Part shown: in pieces, positions 27,168 to 36,600 of the stretch
Numbering within the stretch: position 1 is the first letter of the stretch
Layout: each line of letters begins with the position of its first letter
From: Kitasatospora sp. NBC_00315
GTDB taxonomy: Bacteria; Actinomycetota; Actinomycetes; Streptomycetales; Streptomycetaceae
DNA length: 64,000 bases
Direction of reading: 5' to 3'
Assembly: GCF_041435095.1 (NCBI RefSeq)
Contig: NZ_CP108025.1
Location: forward strand, 992,001-1,056,000
Translations under genes and position numbers: made by a program
Notes under the pieces: generated by a model
The model's input: the letters and a program-made list of their open reading frames with translations, nothing else
What the model was told of the DNA's origin: nothing
Database searches by the model: none

Positions 27168-27568
27168 CAGGGTGATCCTTTCCGGAGACGATGTCTGCGA
27201 GCCCGGGGCGGGCGCCCCGACGGCGGAACCGGGGGGACGACCGACGCGTGCCGGGCCCTGTCCCACCGCCTTGCCGCCCTCGGCCGGGCCATGCCTCGTT
27301 CCGGCCGGAATCACCGGGGAGGGGGCCGCAGCGGCGAACGGCACCCGCAGCCGGGCCCGGGGCCGATACAGTCACCGGCACCGACGCCGGCGCCCGAACC
27401 CCGACCGGCACGGTGACCGGCACGGGACAACGGCACGACCACCGGCACGGACGACCAGGAAGATCGTCCCCCCGCGTGAGTCGCGGGCCCGTTGCGCGGG
27501 GCGCGCACGGCAGGCTGGTGTCCCGGACCCATCGCACATCGCTCCACTCCACGAAAGGCGTCACCGCT

Positions 27569-27877
27569 TTGGCAACCGACTACGACTCCCCCCGCAAGAA
27601 CAGCGACGACGGGGACGACGACAGCATCGAGGAACTGAAGAGCCGCCGCAGCGACAGCAAGGGCGGCAACGTGGACGTCGACGAGTTCGAGGCGGCCGAG
27701 GGCCTGGAGCTCCCGGGCGCCGACCTGTCGGGCGAGGAACTCACCGTTCCGGTGATGCCGAAGCAGGAGAACGAGTTCACCTGTGCGAGCTGCTTCATGG
27801 TCTACCACCGCAGCCGGCTCGCGGGGGAGGACAAGCAGGGCCGGCCGATCTGCCGCGACTGCGCCGGCACGGGCTGA
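27569..27877 (+). CDS. DUF4193 family protein with two CxxC pairs
   Basis: A 102-residue actinobacterial protein of unknown role. It begins at TTG 27569 behind GAAAGG; the translation ATDYDSPRKN from this point matches the family start. The middle is acidic (DDGDDDSIEEL, DVDEFEAAEGLELPGADLSGEEL). The C-terminus holds FTCASCFMVYHRSRLA and ICRDCAGTG, a likely zinc site. The family also has a housekeeping copy in most actinobacteria, so this may be a paralogue. Confidence 0.88.
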   Translation: MATDYDSPRKNSDDGDDDSIEELKSRRSDSKGGNVDVDEFEAAEGLELPGADLSGEELTVPVMPKQENEFTCASCFMVYHRSRLAGEDKQGRPICRDCAGTG

Positions 27878-27949
27878 CCGACCGGTCCGGTCCGGCCGGA
27901 CGGCGGACCCCGGGGTTTTCGTCCCCACGGCGAGGGCAGGCGGCAGATC

Positions 27950-28225
27950 ATGCAATCACTTCGTGTGAACGTCCTGACCGAGGTCGCGGCGCCGGGCGGC
28001 GTGGTGAACGAAGCCGCCGCCGTCGGGCCGCACCTCCTGCTGATCGCCGTGGGCGTCGTCCTGGGCCTGGGGCTGCTCGCCGCCTTCGTCCTGGGGCAGC
28101 GCCGCAAGGACCGCGAGCCGCCACCGGTGCTCCCGGCCGGCCCGGACCGCCCGTCCGGCCCGGCCGGCGAGCGGTCCCACGGCGCGCACCGCCGCGGGGA
28201 TCGGCCCCGCCGGCCCCGCGGCTGA
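27950..28225 (+). CDS. Small single-pass membrane protein (DUF6479-like)
   Basis: A 91-residue protein with one strong helix (LLLIAVGVVLGLGLLAAFVLG, about residues 29-49) followed by a basic Arg/Pro/Gly tail. This architecture matches DUF6479-type Streptomyces proteins of unknown role. ATG 27950 follows the DUF4193 stop by 72 bases. The following spacer 28226-28455 contains an irregular repeat of GCCGAACCACCCGCC units and no clear gene. Confidence 0.6.
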   Translation: MQSLRVNVLTEVAAPGGVVNEAAAVGPHLLLIAVGVVLGLGLLAAFVLGQRRKDREPPPVLPAGPDRPSGPAGERSHGAHRRGDRPRRPRG

Positions 28226-28455
28226 ACACCGCCCTCCGACCACCGGGGCCGGAGCGCCACCGGGAGCCACCCACCCGGAACGACACCAACCGCCGCCGAG
28301 GAAGCACCCGCGGCCGAAGCACCCGCCGCCGAACCACACGCGGCCGAACCACCCGCCGCCGAACCACCCGACGCGGCGGACAGCGCACCGGCCGTGCCGG
28401 ACGCCCGGCTCCCCGATCGGCCCACGGGAGCCGCCCACCTCACGAAGGGATGCCA

Positions 28456-29784
28456 GTGACCCGTCCCAGAATCGTCGTCGTCGGCGGCGGATTCGCCGGA
28501 GTCGAGTGCCTGCACCGGCTGGAACGGGCACTCTCGCCCGCCGAGGCCGAGCTGACCCTCGTCACCCCCACCGACTACCAGCTCTACCTGCCCCTGCTTC
28601 CGCACGTCGCCGCCGGAGTGCTCACCCCGCAGTCGGTGGCGGTGTCCCTGCGCCGCAGACTGCGGCGCACCAGGATCGTGCCCGGTGGCGCGACCGGCGT
28701 GGACTCCGCGGCCCGCACCGTCGAGGTGCGGACCACGGCGGGCACCACGGCGCACCTGCCGTACGACCATCTGGTCCTGGCGGCCGGGAGCACCACCCGG
28801 ACGTTCGACATCCCGGGGCTGGCCGAGCACGCGCTCGGCATGAAGACCCTGGCCCAGGCCGCCTACCTGCGCGACCACGTCATCGCGCAGCTGGACCTCG
28901 CCGCCTTCGCCACCGACCCGGCCGAGCGGGCCGCCCGGATGCGCTTCGTGGTGGTCGGCGGGGGCTACGCGGGCGTCGAGACCGCCGCCTGCCTGCAACG
29001 CCTCACCTCGGCGGCCACCGCCCGGTTCCCCCGCCTGGATCCCGCGCTGCTCGAATGGCACCTGGTCGACGTCGCCCCCAAGCTCCTGCCGGAGCTCGGC
29101 GACCGGCTCGGCGCCAAGGCCATGGAGACGCTGCGCCGACGGGGCGTACGGTTCTCGCTGAACACCTCGGTGAGCGCCGTCACCCCGGAGGCCGTCACCC
29201 TGACGGACGGACGGGTCCTGCCGACCCGGACGCTGGTGTGGACGGCCGGCGTGGCCGCCAGCCCGCTGGTCGGCACGCTCGACACCCCGACCGTCCGAGG
29301 CCGTCTGGCCACCACCGCCGAGCTGACCGTGCCCGGTGCACCGGGCGTCTTCGCGGTCGGCGACGCGGCCGCCGTGCCGGATCTCGCGGTCGGCGGCGAC
29401 GCGATCACCCCGCCGACGGCCCAGCACTCCCAGCGCCAGGGCAAGGCGGTGGCGCGGAACCTGGTCGCGACCCTGCGCGGCACCCCGCTCCAGCCCTACC
29501 GCCACCGGGATCTGGGGCTCGTGGTGGACCTCGGAGGCGCCGACGCCGTCTCCAAGCCGCTCGGGGTGGAGCTCTCGGGGGTGCCCGCCCAGCTGGTCGC
29601 CCGGGGCTACCACGTGATGGCGCTGCCCACCTTCACGGCCCGGGCCCGGGTGCTGACGAACTGGGCGCTCAACGCCACCACCGGAGACGACTTCGTCCGC
29701 ACCGGGTTCCAGGAGGGCCGTCCGGCGACGCTCCAGGACTTCGAGCGCATCGGCGCGCGCCCGGCGAAGGACGACGCGGACTGA
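28456..29784 (+). CDS. NAD(P)/FAD-dependent oxidoreductase, type II NADH dehydrogenase-like
   Basis: A 442-residue peripheral flavoprotein, probably passing electrons from NAD(P)H to quinone. The FAD fold opens with RIVVVGGGFAGVECLHRL. The second nucleotide fold is RFVVVGGGYAGVETAACL. FAVGDAAAVPD contacts FAD, followed by QHSQRQGKAVARNL. The C-terminal amphipathic region may dock on the membrane. I prefer GTG 28456, five bases after GAAGGGA; ATG 28450 overlaps that ribosome site. Confidence 0.87.
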   Translation: MTRPRIVVVGGGFAGVECLHRLERALSPAEAELTLVTPTDYQLYLPLLPHVAAGVLTPQSVAVSLRRRLRRTRIVPGGATGVDSAARTVEVRTTAGTTAHLPYDHLVLAAGSTTRTFDIPGLAEHALGMKTLAQAAYLRDHVIAQLDLAAFATDPAERAARMRFVVVGGGYAGVETAACLQRLTSAATARFPRLDPALLEWHLVDVAPKLLPELGDRLGAKAMETLRRRGVRFSLNTSVSAVTPEAVTLTDGRVLPTRTLVWTAGVAASPLVGTLDTPTVRGRLATTAELTVPGAPGVFAVGDAAAVPDLAVGGDAITPPTAQHSQRQGKAVARNLVATLRGTPLQPYRHRDLGLVVDLGGADAVSKPLGVELSGVPAQLVARGYHVMALPTFTARARVLTNWALNATTGDDFVRTGFQEGRPATLQDFERIGARPAKDDAD

Positions 29785-29802
29785 CCCGCCCCGGAGCGCG
29801 GA

Positions 29803-29834
29803 CGCGGCCCCGGGCACACCCGCCCGGGGCCGCG
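29803..29834 (+). terminator. Hairpin terminator after the NDH-2-like gene
   Basis: CGCGGCCCCGGGC (29803-29815) pairs perfectly with 29822-29834 over 13 bases, 19 bases past the stop. Confidence 0.8.
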
Positions 29835-29913
29835 CTTGCGCCGCCCGACTCGGGGCATACGGACCTGGCAGCCCCGGGCCTCCGGGGACGGGACCGGAGA
29901 GGACGAGGCGCCG

Positions 29914-30222
29914 ATGGAGTCGACGGATCACCGCCTGGCGGGTGGAACCGCGTGGACCCGCCCGCAGTGGAACGGCATACCGACGAGCGTGGCACCGACC
30001 AGCGTGGCACCGACCTGCGGGACACCGACGAGCGTGGCACCGACCTGCGGGACACCGGAGGACGGGGCGCGACCGGCCGGGGAGGGGGCGCTGCGGGCCC
30101 TCGGCACCGCCACCGCCCGCCATCGCGTGCGGCACACCTCCGCCCGCCTGCGCCGGGCCACCCTGATGGCCGTCGGCCGACTGTCCGGTGTGAACCCCGG
30201 CCCCGCACCCGTGCGGGGCTGA
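29914..30222 (+). CDS. Hypothetical small protein with short tandem repeats
   Basis: ATG 29914 follows GAGAGGACGAGG. The 102-residue frame has an internal repeat (PTSVAPTCGTPTSVAPTCGTPE) and a basic amphipathic tail (ARHRVRHTSARLRRATLMAVGRL). In the repeat zone another frame reads a charged pattern (TDERGTDLRDTDERGTDLRDT) that looks at least as protein-like. The gene may therefore carry a frameshift, or the true frame may be different. It ends 16 bases before the 64-bp palindrome. No family recognised. Confidence 0.35.
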   Translation: MESTDHRLAGGTAWTRPQWNGIPTSVAPTSVAPTCGTPTSVAPTCGTPEDGARPAGEGALRALGTATARHRVRHTSARLRRATLMAVGRLSGVNPGPAPVRG

Positions 30223-30238
30223 CGGCCGCTCGCCCCGA

Positions 30239-30302
30239 CGCCGACCGGTCGAGGGCCTGCACCCACGGACGTCCGTGGGTGCAGGCCCTCGACCGGTCGG
30301 CG
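30239..30302. terminator. Perfect 64-bp palindrome between converging small genes
   Basis: Arms of 32 bases meet with no spacer at 30270/30271; the core reads CCCACGGAC|GTCCGTGGG. It probably acts as a bidirectional terminator for the hypothetical genes at 29914 and 30347, but its length and lack of a loop are extreme. Confidence 0.8.
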
Positions 30303-30346
30303 CGGCCTCCCGTCGGCGGGGGCTACCGGCTCCCCTCGACGGGCGG

Positions 30347-30577
30347 CTACCGGCCCTCGTCCTCCTCGGGGCCCTCCACCACCCGGGCCTGTTCGGCCAC
30401 GTCCGCCTCGGCGGCCTCGCGGGCCGTCGCACCGGCCGGGTGGTCGTCGCCGTGCGGCAGCAGATCCCGGTGCTGCTCGACCGCGTCGGCCTGCGGTACG
30501 TCGGGAGCGATCGTGGACAGGCCGCCCTGCTCCCACCCCGTCCCGGGGTCGGTCGGGTCACTCGGGTCGGTGGTCAT
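30347..30577 (-). CDS. Small acidic hypothetical protein
   Basis: A 76-residue soluble protein starting MTTDPSDPTDPGTG at ATG 30577 behind GGAGTCCCACCC. It is rich in Asp, Glu and Ala (QADAVEQHRDLLPHG, AREAAEADVAEQARVVEGPEEDE) and looks intrinsically disordered with a helical C-terminal half. No signal, no Cys, no recognised family. It is leftward with the next two genes and may be cotranscribed with them. Confidence 0.6.
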   Translation of the reverse strand: MTTDPSDPTDPGTGWEQGGLSTIAPDVPQADAVEQHRDLLPHGDDHPAGATAREAAEADVAEQARVVEGPEEDEGR

Positions 30578-30679
30578 GGGTGGGACTCCTTCCGGACGTC
30601 GCAAAGAGCGGTGGGGCGGCCGGTACCGGCCGCCGTTCGGGCCTGCCGCCGGCCGGCGCCCGCCGGGGTCGGCGGGCGG

Positions 30680-31123
30680 TCAGCCGCGCCGCCGGCGCAG
30701 CACCAGCACCGCGGCCAGCGCGCCGGCCGCCAGACCGGCCACCATCAGATAGGGCGGCCGGGTCCGCGAGGGATCGGCGTCCGGGCCGCCGTACTCCCGC
30801 GTGGCGTCGTGCGCGCGCCCCGGGGCGAAGGCCATCGGTCGAGCTGCCGCGTGCCGGAGCCCGGCCACGACGGCCGCGCCGGCCCGGGCCGCCACTGCGC
30901 CGAGCCGCTCCACCGGGCCGGCCTCCTGCGGCTCCGGTTCGGCCGGCTCGGCCGGCTCCTGCGACAGGCCGAGCACGCCCCGGGCGGTCTCGGTGTCACC
31001 GAGCAGCAGCTCGGGGTCGTCCGGTACGGGCGTGCCGACGGCGACGTGCGAGTCCGCGTCGCGCAGCGGGTCGGTCCGCGGGTCGGTGTCGAGCTGCCGG
31101 TTCTGCTGGGATTCCATGGACAT
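30680..31123 (-). CDS. Hypothetical protein with C-terminal membrane anchor
   Basis: A 147-residue protein. The N-terminal two thirds are polar and acidic (LDTDPRTDPLRDADSH, SQEPAEPAEPEPQEAGPVERL). A helix rich in Ala comes next (LGAVAARAGAAVVAGLRHAAAR), then YLMVAGLAAGALAAVLVL ending in RRRR, a tail anchor with cytoplasmic N-terminus. Start at 31123 (MSMESQQ) or 31117; GGAAGG precedes. No family recognised. Confidence 0.65.
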   Translation of the reverse strand: MSMESQQNRQLDTDPRTDPLRDADSHVAVGTPVPDDPELLLGDTETARGVLGLSQEPAEPAEPEPQEAGPVERLGAVAARAGAAVVAGLRHAAARPMAFAPGRAHDATREYGGPDADPSRTRPPYLMVAGLAAGALAAVLVLRRRRG

Positions 31124-31215
31124 CGACCTTCCGTCGATCGGAGGTGGGGTACCCCTCGCCTTGCCGCCGAACGCGCCGGCAAACCCGTCCCCCGACGATC
31201 GCCGCGGGCAGCGGG

Positions 31216-32658
31216 TCAGCGCTGCTCCTCCCGGCGGTCCTCGCCCCAGAGGGTGTGGAAGGTCCCGTCCCGGTCGACCCGCCGGTAGGTGTGCGCCCCG
31301 AAGTAGTCGCGCTGCCCCTGGACGAGGGCGGCCGGCAGCCGCTCGGCGCGCAGGCTGTCGTAGTACGCCAGCGCGGTGGCGAAGCCCGGCGCCGGCACAC
31401 CGAGTTCGGCAGCCGTCGAGACCACCCGGCGCCAGGCGGACTGCGCACCGCCGAGGGCCTCCCGGAAGTGGTCGTCGGTCAGCAGGGTCGGCAGTCGGCC
31501 GTCGGCGTCGTACGCGGCCGTGATCCGGTCCAGGAACGCGGCCCGGATGATGCAGCCGCCGCGCCAGATGGCGGCCGTCGCGCCCAGGTCGACGTCCCAC
31601 CCGTACTCGGCGCTGCCGGCCTGGATCTGGTGGAAGCCCTGGGCGTAGGCGACCATCTTGGAGGCGTAGAGCGCCTGCTCGACGTCGTCGGCGAACCGGT
31701 CGGCCGCGGCGCTGTCCAGCCAGGTCTCGGTCGGGCCGGGCAGGTCCCGGGTCGCGCCGCGCAGCTCGGAGCTGCCGGAGAGCGAGCGGGCGAAGACGGC
31801 TTCGGCGATGCCGCTCACCGGCACACCGAGTTCGAGTGCCGTCTGCACCGTCCAGCGGCCGGTGCCCTTCTGCTCGGCCTGGTCCAGGACGACGTCGACG
31901 AACGGCCTGCCGGTCGCCGCGTCGGTGTGTGCGAGCACCTCGGCGGTGATCTTGATCAGGTAGGACTCCAGCCGGCCGCCGTTCCAGCCGCGGAAGACAC
32001 CGGCGATCTCGTCGGGGCGCAGGCCGGCGCCGTGCCGCAGCAGGTCGTAGGCCTCGGCGATCAGCTGCATGTCGGCGTACTCGATGCCGTTGTGCACCAT
32101 CTTGACGAAGTGGCCCGCCCCGTCGGGCCCGATGTGGGTGCAGCAGGGCGCGCCGTCCACCTTGGCGGAGATCTCCTCCAGCAGCGGCCCGAGCACGCGG
32201 TAGGACTCCGCGGTGCCGCCCGGCATGATGCTGGGGCCTTCGAGGGCGCCCTGCTCACCGCCGGAGATGCCGCTGCCGACGAAGTGCAGCCCGTGGGAAC
32301 GCAGGGCCTTCTCGCGCCGGCGGGTGTCGAGGAAGTGGGCGTTGCCGCCGTCCACCACCACGTCGCCCTCGGCCAGCAGCGGCACCAGTTCGTCGATGAC
32401 CGCGTCGGTCGGGTCACCCGCCTTGACCATGATCACGATTCGGCGGGGACGCTCCAGCGAGGCCACGAACTGCTCGGTCGTGCGGGCGGGCAGGAAGTCT
32501 CCCTCGTGGCCGAACTCCTCTACCAGGGCCGTGGTCCGGGCCTCGGTGCGGTTGTGGAGCGCGACGCGATAGCCGTGCCGGGCGAAATTCCGGGCCAGGT
32601 TGCGGCCCATGACGGCCAGTCCGGTGACGCCGACCTGTGCCTGGGACTGCACTGCCAT
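31216..32658 (-). CDS. gnd: 6-phosphogluconate dehydrogenase (decarboxylating)
   Basis: A 480-residue pentose-phosphate enzyme making ribulose 5-phosphate, CO2 and NADPH. N-terminal Rossmann motif TGLAVMGRNLARNFARHGY; substrate motif GSGISGGEQGALEGPSIMPGG; catalytic Lys in GAGHFVKMVHNGIEYADMQ; C-terminal IWRGGCIIRAAFLD and RDYFGAHTYRRVD. Length matches the long homodimeric class. ATG 32658 follows GGAG. It sits beside the whiE hydroxylase gene but is unrelated to pigment synthesis. Confidence 0.96.
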   Translation of the reverse strand: MAVQSQAQVGVTGLAVMGRNLARNFARHGYRVALHNRTEARTTALVEEFGHEGDFLPARTTEQFVASLERPRRIVIMVKAGDPTDAVIDELVPLLAEGDVVVDGGNAHFLDTRRREKALRSHGLHFVGSGISGGEQGALEGPSIMPGGTAESYRVLGPLLEEISAKVDGAPCCTHIGPDGAGHFVKMVHNGIEYADMQLIAEAYDLLRHGAGLRPDEIAGVFRGWNGGRLESYLIKITAEVLAHTDAATGRPFVDVVLDQAEQKGTGRWTVQTALELGVPVSGIAEAVFARSLSGSSELRGATRDLPGPTETWLDSAAADRFADDVEQALYASKMVAYAQGFHQIQAGSAEYGWDVDLGATAAIWRGGCIIRAAFLDRITAAYDADGRLPTLLTDDHFREALGGAQSAWRRVVSTAAELGVPAPGFATALAYYDSLRAERLPAALVQGQRDYFGAHTYRRVDRDGTFHTLWGEDRREEQR

Positions 32659-32798
32659 GACGGGTACTCCAAGTCGTCCGGGAGAGGGCATGCCGGGTTC
32701 GACTCTGCCCCGTGAGGGGCCGCTCCGCACCCGCAGAGCCGTCCCGGGAGGCCGGGGCGGCCCTGCGGTGCGAGGCCCGGACAGCGGCCCGAGCAGCG

Positions 32799-32824
32799 GC
32801 CCGGCGGGGTCCGCCCCGCCGGGC
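32799..32824 (-). terminator. Hairpin terminator after the pigment hydroxylase gene
   Basis: GCCCGGCGGGG and CCCCGCCGGGC form a perfect 11-bp stem with a TCCG loop, 12 bases past the leftward stop at 32836. Confidence 0.8.
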
Positions 32825-32835
32825 CGGGCGGGCGA

Positions 32836-34464
32836 TCAGCCCAGGCCGAGCACCGTCCGCAGGGCGTCGCCGAGCACCCGCTCCGGGTCGGTGACGGCCT
32901 GCGGCGAACGCCAGGCCACGAATCCGTCCGGGCGCACCAGGACGGCGCCCTCGGCACCGACCCCGTACGACTCGGCCCAGTCGGAGCCGGGCTCGGGCGC
33001 CAGGTCGTCGTCCGCGCCGTTGCCGATCCGGTACGCGTCCAGCGGGACGGCGAGCCGGTCGGCCGCCCGACGCGCGGCGGGGTGCCAGGCCGCGCCCTGC
33101 GGTCCGGTCAGCAGCACCATCGCCTGCTCGTAGAGGTCCAGCGTGGAGAGCCGGACGCCCGCGCGCAGCAGCCACACGTGCGGCGCCCGACTGCCCGGTT
33201 CGCCGCTGAGCCGGAAGTTCTCCGGCACCACCGGCTGCTCCGGATCGCCCCCCGCGACGGCGCCCTGCGGGTAGCGGTAGCCGAGCGCGACCGCCAGCAC
33301 CCCGGCCTGGCGCCCGGTGCCGGGCACCGCGTCGTAGCCGGGGTGGCGGTGCTCGGCCGAGCGGGCGGAGGCACGCTCGCCGGTGACCCGGGCGACCGGG
33401 CGGCGCTCGGTGGTGTAGGTCTCCAGCAGCGAGGGGCCGGCCCAGCCACCGAGGACGGCGGCGAGCTTCCAGGCCAGGTTGTGCGCGTCCTGGATGCCGG
33501 TGTTGGAGCCGAACGCCCCGGTCGGGGACATCTCGTGGGCCGAGTCCCCGGCGAGGAAGACCCGCCCCTCGGAGTACCGGTCGGCGACCCGTTCGGCCGC
33601 GTGCCAGGGGGCCTTTCCGGTGATCTCCACCTCCAGCTCGGGGACACCGGTCGCGGTCCGGATGTGCTCGATGCAGCGCTCGTCGGTGAAGGACTCCATC
33701 GGCTCGCCCTGCTCGGGGTGCCACGGCGCGTGGAAGACCCAGTGCTCGCGGTTGTCGACCGGCAGCAGCGCACCGGGCCCCTGAGGATTGGTCAGGTAGC
33801 AGGCGATGAAGAGCCGGTCGCCGACCACGTCCGGCAGCCGCTTGGCGCGGAAGGTGATGCTGACGTTGTGGAACAGCTCGCCCTTGCCGGCCTGGCCGAT
33901 GCCGAGCCGCTCGCGGACGGGGCTGCGCGGGCCGTCCGCCGCGATCAGGTACTGGGCCCGCACGGTCCGCTCCTCGCCGGTCTCCCGGCTGCGCAGCAGG
34001 GCGCTCACCCCGTCCGCGTCCTGCTCGAAGGAGATCAGCTCCGTCCCGAAGCGGATCTCCCCACCGAGGTCGCGGGCCTGGCGCAGCAGGACCGGCTCCA
34101 GGTCGTTCTGGCTGCACAGGCACCAGGACGACGGGCTGAAGCGGGCCAGCGCCCCGCCCGGGTCGATCTCCCGGAAGAGCCACTCCTGCTCGGCCCCGGT
34201 CAGGGTGTCGGCCTGGAGGATGCCGTGGTTGTCCGCCAGCACCGAGGCGGCCTCGCGGACGCCCGGTTCGGCGCCGGCGACCCGCAGCAGTTCCATCGTC
34301 CGGACGTTGTTGCCGCGTCCACGCGGGTGATGCGAGGTGCCCGTGTGCTTCTCGACCAGCAGGTGTCTGACACCCAGTCGGCCCAGGAAGAGGGAGGCCG
34401 ACAGCCCTACCAGCGACCCGCCCACGATCAGGACCGGGACCCGGTCGTCCGCCTTCGGATTCAT
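32836..34464 (-). CDS. whiE-ORFVIII: FAD-dependent aromatic hydroxylase of the spore pigment cluster (WhiE ORFVIII-like)
   Basis: A 542-residue class A flavin monooxygenase that would hydroxylate the polycyclic pigment. FAD motif VPVLIVGGSLVGLSASLFLGRLG near residue 10; YLIAADGPRSPVRERLGI is the dual FAD/NADPH motif; RVFLAGDSAHEMSPTGAFGSNTGIQDA binds the pyrophosphate. A thioredoxin-like C-terminal domain ends the protein, as in PheA/TfdB-type hydroxylases. It is divergent from the pigment operon exactly as whiE ORFVIII is in S. coelicolor. ATG 34464 follows GGAG. Confidence 0.9.
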   Translation of the reverse strand: MNPKADDRVPVLIVGGSLVGLSASLFLGRLGVRHLLVEKHTGTSHHPRGRGNNVRTMELLRVAGAEPGVREAASVLADNHGILQADTLTGAEQEWLFREIDPGGALARFSPSSWCLCSQNDLEPVLLRQARDLGGEIRFGTELISFEQDADGVSALLRSRETGEERTVRAQYLIAADGPRSPVRERLGIGQAGKGELFHNVSITFRAKRLPDVVGDRLFIACYLTNPQGPGALLPVDNREHWVFHAPWHPEQGEPMESFTDERCIEHIRTATGVPELEVEITGKAPWHAAERVADRYSEGRVFLAGDSAHEMSPTGAFGSNTGIQDAHNLAWKLAAVLGGWAGPSLLETYTTERRPVARVTGERASARSAEHRHPGYDAVPGTGRQAGVLAVALGYRYPQGAVAGGDPEQPVVPENFRLSGEPGSRAPHVWLLRAGVRLSTLDLYEQAMVLLTGPQGAAWHPAARRAADRLAVPLDAYRIGNGADDDLAPEPGSDWAESYGVGAEGAVLVRPDGFVAWRSPQAVTDPERVLGDALRTVLGLG

Positions 34465-34935
34465 CAATTGCTCCAGCCTGTACGGGATGTACGGCTCGGC
34501 GGCGCTCTCGCGGCCGGCCGTCGGCGGGGCCCCGGACGCGGGTGCCCCGTCCTTCCATCCCCCGTCTGCGGGGGGTTGTCCGCCCTCTTCGCTCGGATGG
34601 CTCGCATATCTCGCGCCACCGGCGGCGGCGTCGCACGATCGAGCTCGGGCCTGGACCCCGGATCCCGGACGGCGCGTCACGGATCCCGGCGGCAGCGGCC
34701 CGCACCTGCCGGACCACCGGACGGGCGCCCCGTCCTTCCGCCCTCCGGAGCACCGTCCGTCCCGGGCCGCCCGCCCCGCCCGGCCCGGGACACCGCACCG
34801 ACCGCCCGACCGCCGCCCGACCAGCCGCCGCCCGACCGCCCGAACCACCGCCCCCGCCGCACTCCCGCCCGGCCCCCGGACCCGGCCGACCAGCTCGACC
34901 GCCGCCGCAGCCGCGGCCCCAGCAGAAAGTGGATC
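34465..34935. promoter_or_regulatory. Divergent promoter region of the spore pigment locus
   Basis: A 471-base gap separates the hydroxylase from the pigment operon. In S. coelicolor the matching region holds divergent sporulation-timed promoters, the ORFVIII one needing sigma F. No unambiguous -10/-35 pair could be picked by eye here. The right half is pyrimidine-rich low-complexity sequence (CCGCCCGACC-like runs). Confidence 0.5.
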
Positions 34936-36108
34936 ATGACGACTCTCTCCGAACCCCAGGTGCACCAGCAGCTCGCCGAGCTCGACGACTCCCGGCTCCG
35001 CGTGGTGCTGATGCTGGAGATCCAGGACGGCGCCCAGCAGCGCTTCCTGGACGTGTACGAGGAGCTGCGGCACCGGGTGGCCTCGGTGCCCGGCCACGTC
35101 AGCGACCAGCTGTGCCAGTCCATCGACGACCCGCGCCAGTGGCTGATCACCAGCGAGTGGAACGACCCGCACTCCTTCCTGGAGTGGGTGGACAGCCCCG
35201 CGCACCGCGAGATGGTCAAGCCCATGCACGGGTGCGTGAGCGACCGGTTCCGCTCGCTGCGCTACAACATCCTGCGCGAGACCTCGGCGAAGGGCGGTGC
35301 CACCGGCACCCGCCGGCCGGAGGAGGTCGTGGCCGGATCGCCGCGCGCGGCCGGCGCCCCCGGCGGCATGCCGCAGGTGCAGCCGGGCCCGGACGGCGTG
35401 ATCCGGCACGCGCTGACCTTCACGGTCAAGCCGGGCAGCGAGCAGAAGGTCGCGAAGATCCTCTCCGCCTACACCTCCCCGCAGGCCAGGGTCGACGAGA
35501 CCACCAGCCTGCGCCGCACCTCGCTGTTCATGCACGGCAACCGGGTGGTGCGGGCGGTCGAGGTGGTCGGCGACCTGGGTGCGGCGCTGCGCCACGTGGC
35601 GATGCAGCCGGAGATCCGCGCGGTCGAGGAGGCCATCAACCCGTACCTGGAGGAGGACCGCGAGCTGGGCAACCCGGAGGCCGCGCGCGCGTTCTTCGCC
35701 CGCGCCGCGCTGCCGGCCGTGCACCACACCCCGGTGGTCGGACGGGTCCGCGGCGACGTCGAGCGCCAGGCGCTGGTGTACCCGGTGCGCAAGGGCAACG
35801 GCGCGGCGGTGGCCAAGCTGCTGGCCGAGCAGGACGGCCTCGCCGCGGCCGACCCGGCCAACCCGGTGCTGGGCAGCACGGTCTTCCAGCGCGAGGACAC
35901 CGTCGTACGCGTGGTGGACCTGCAGGCCGAGGCGGGCGCGCAGCCCGCGGCGGCCCTGGGCGTGGGCGGCGAGCGGGAGGCCACCGTGCTCGGCAGCCTG
36001 CTGGACCTCGGCCCGGAGGGTGACCTGCGGACCGCCGCCGGCGTCGCCCGCTTCCTGGCCGAGTGCGACATGCGCCTGGTGACCGACCGCAGCTCGCAGG
36101 ACGTCTGA
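34936..36108 (+). CDS. whiE-ORFI: SchA/CurD-like protein with antibiotic-monooxygenase fold (WhiE ORFI-like)
   Basis: A 390-residue protein, first gene of the pigment operon. Residues about 20-115 form an ABM-type ferredoxin-like domain ([51 protein letters not shown]). A linker leads to a SchA/CurD domain ([27 protein letters not shown]) and a repeated related region near 265-385. Orthologues are found in spore pigment clusters such as curD and schA; the biochemical role is undefined. ATG 34936 follows a weak GTGGAT. Confidence 0.88.
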   Translation: MTTLSEPQVHQQLAELDDSRLRVVLMLEIQDGAQQRFLDVYEELRHRVASVPGHVSDQLCQSIDDPRQWLITSEWNDPHSFLEWVDSPAHREMVKPMHGCVSDRFRSLRYNILRETSAKGGATGTRRPEEVVAGSPRAAGAPGGMPQVQPGPDGVIRHALTFTVKPGSEQKVAKILSAYTSPQARVDETTSLRRTSLFMHGNRVVRAVEVVGDLGAALRHVAMQPEIRAVEEAINPYLEEDRELGNPEAARAFFARAALPAVHHTPVVGRVRGDVERQALVYPVRKGNGAAVAKLLAEQDGLAAADPANPVLGSTVFQREDTVVRVVDLQAEAGAQPAAALGVGGEREATVLGSLLDLGPEGDLRTAAGVARFLAECDMRLVTDRSSQDV

Positions 36109-36174
36109 CCACCCCGTTCCGCAGGACCCCGCGCCGCGGGGGTGTGACCGCAGAACCATTCGGAGGAGAGAGCC

Positions 36175-36600
36175 ATGACCACGCATTACCCACGCATCGT
36201 GCACGTCGACGAGGCCGCACCCAACCGCCGGCGGGGCGGCGACATCCGCGCGATGCTCACCCCGACCGTCTCGGGCTCCACGAGCGGGTTCATGGGCCTG
36301 GCGATCATCCAGCCCGGAGACCGGATCGCCGAGCACTACCACCCCTACTCCGAGGAGTTCGTATACGTCGTGTCCGGCGACCTGGAGGTCGACCTGGACG
36401 GCGTCACGCACGCGATCAAGCCCGACCAGGGCCTGATGATCCCAATCAACATGCGGCACCGGTTCCGCAACGTCGGCAGCACCGAGGCGCGAATGGTGTT
36501 CCACTGCGGCCCGCTGGCCCCCCGCCCGGAGCTCGGGCACGTGGACACCGAGGAGACCCTGGAGGCCGGGCCGCCGGAACCCGCCAAGGTGGCCTCATGA
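36175..36600 (+). CDS. whiE-ORFII: Cupin protein of the spore pigment cluster (WhiE ORFII-like)
   Basis: A 141-residue single-cupin protein. Motif 1 is [21 protein letters not shown], with the metal ligands His, His and Glu. Motif 2 is [18 protein letters not shown] 36175 follows GGAGGAGAG. Its stop overlaps the KS-alpha start (ATGA). In whiE-type clusters the cupin is a conserved partner thought to act in cyclisation or oxygenation; the reaction is not established. Confidence 0.92.
   Translation: MTTHYPRIVHVDEAAPNRRRGGDIRAMLTPTVSGSTSGFMGLAIIQPGDRIAEHYHPYSEEFVYVVSGDLEVDLDGVTHAIKPDQGLMIPINMRHRFRNVGSTEARMVFHCGPLAPRPELGHVDTEETLEAGPPEPAKVAS

Noticed and set aside
28260..28440. Repeat-rich frame (AAEPPAAEPP-like) before the NDH-2-like gene
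   Set aside because: No start codon with a ribosome site. It is simple GCCGAACCACCC repeats and looks like spacer.
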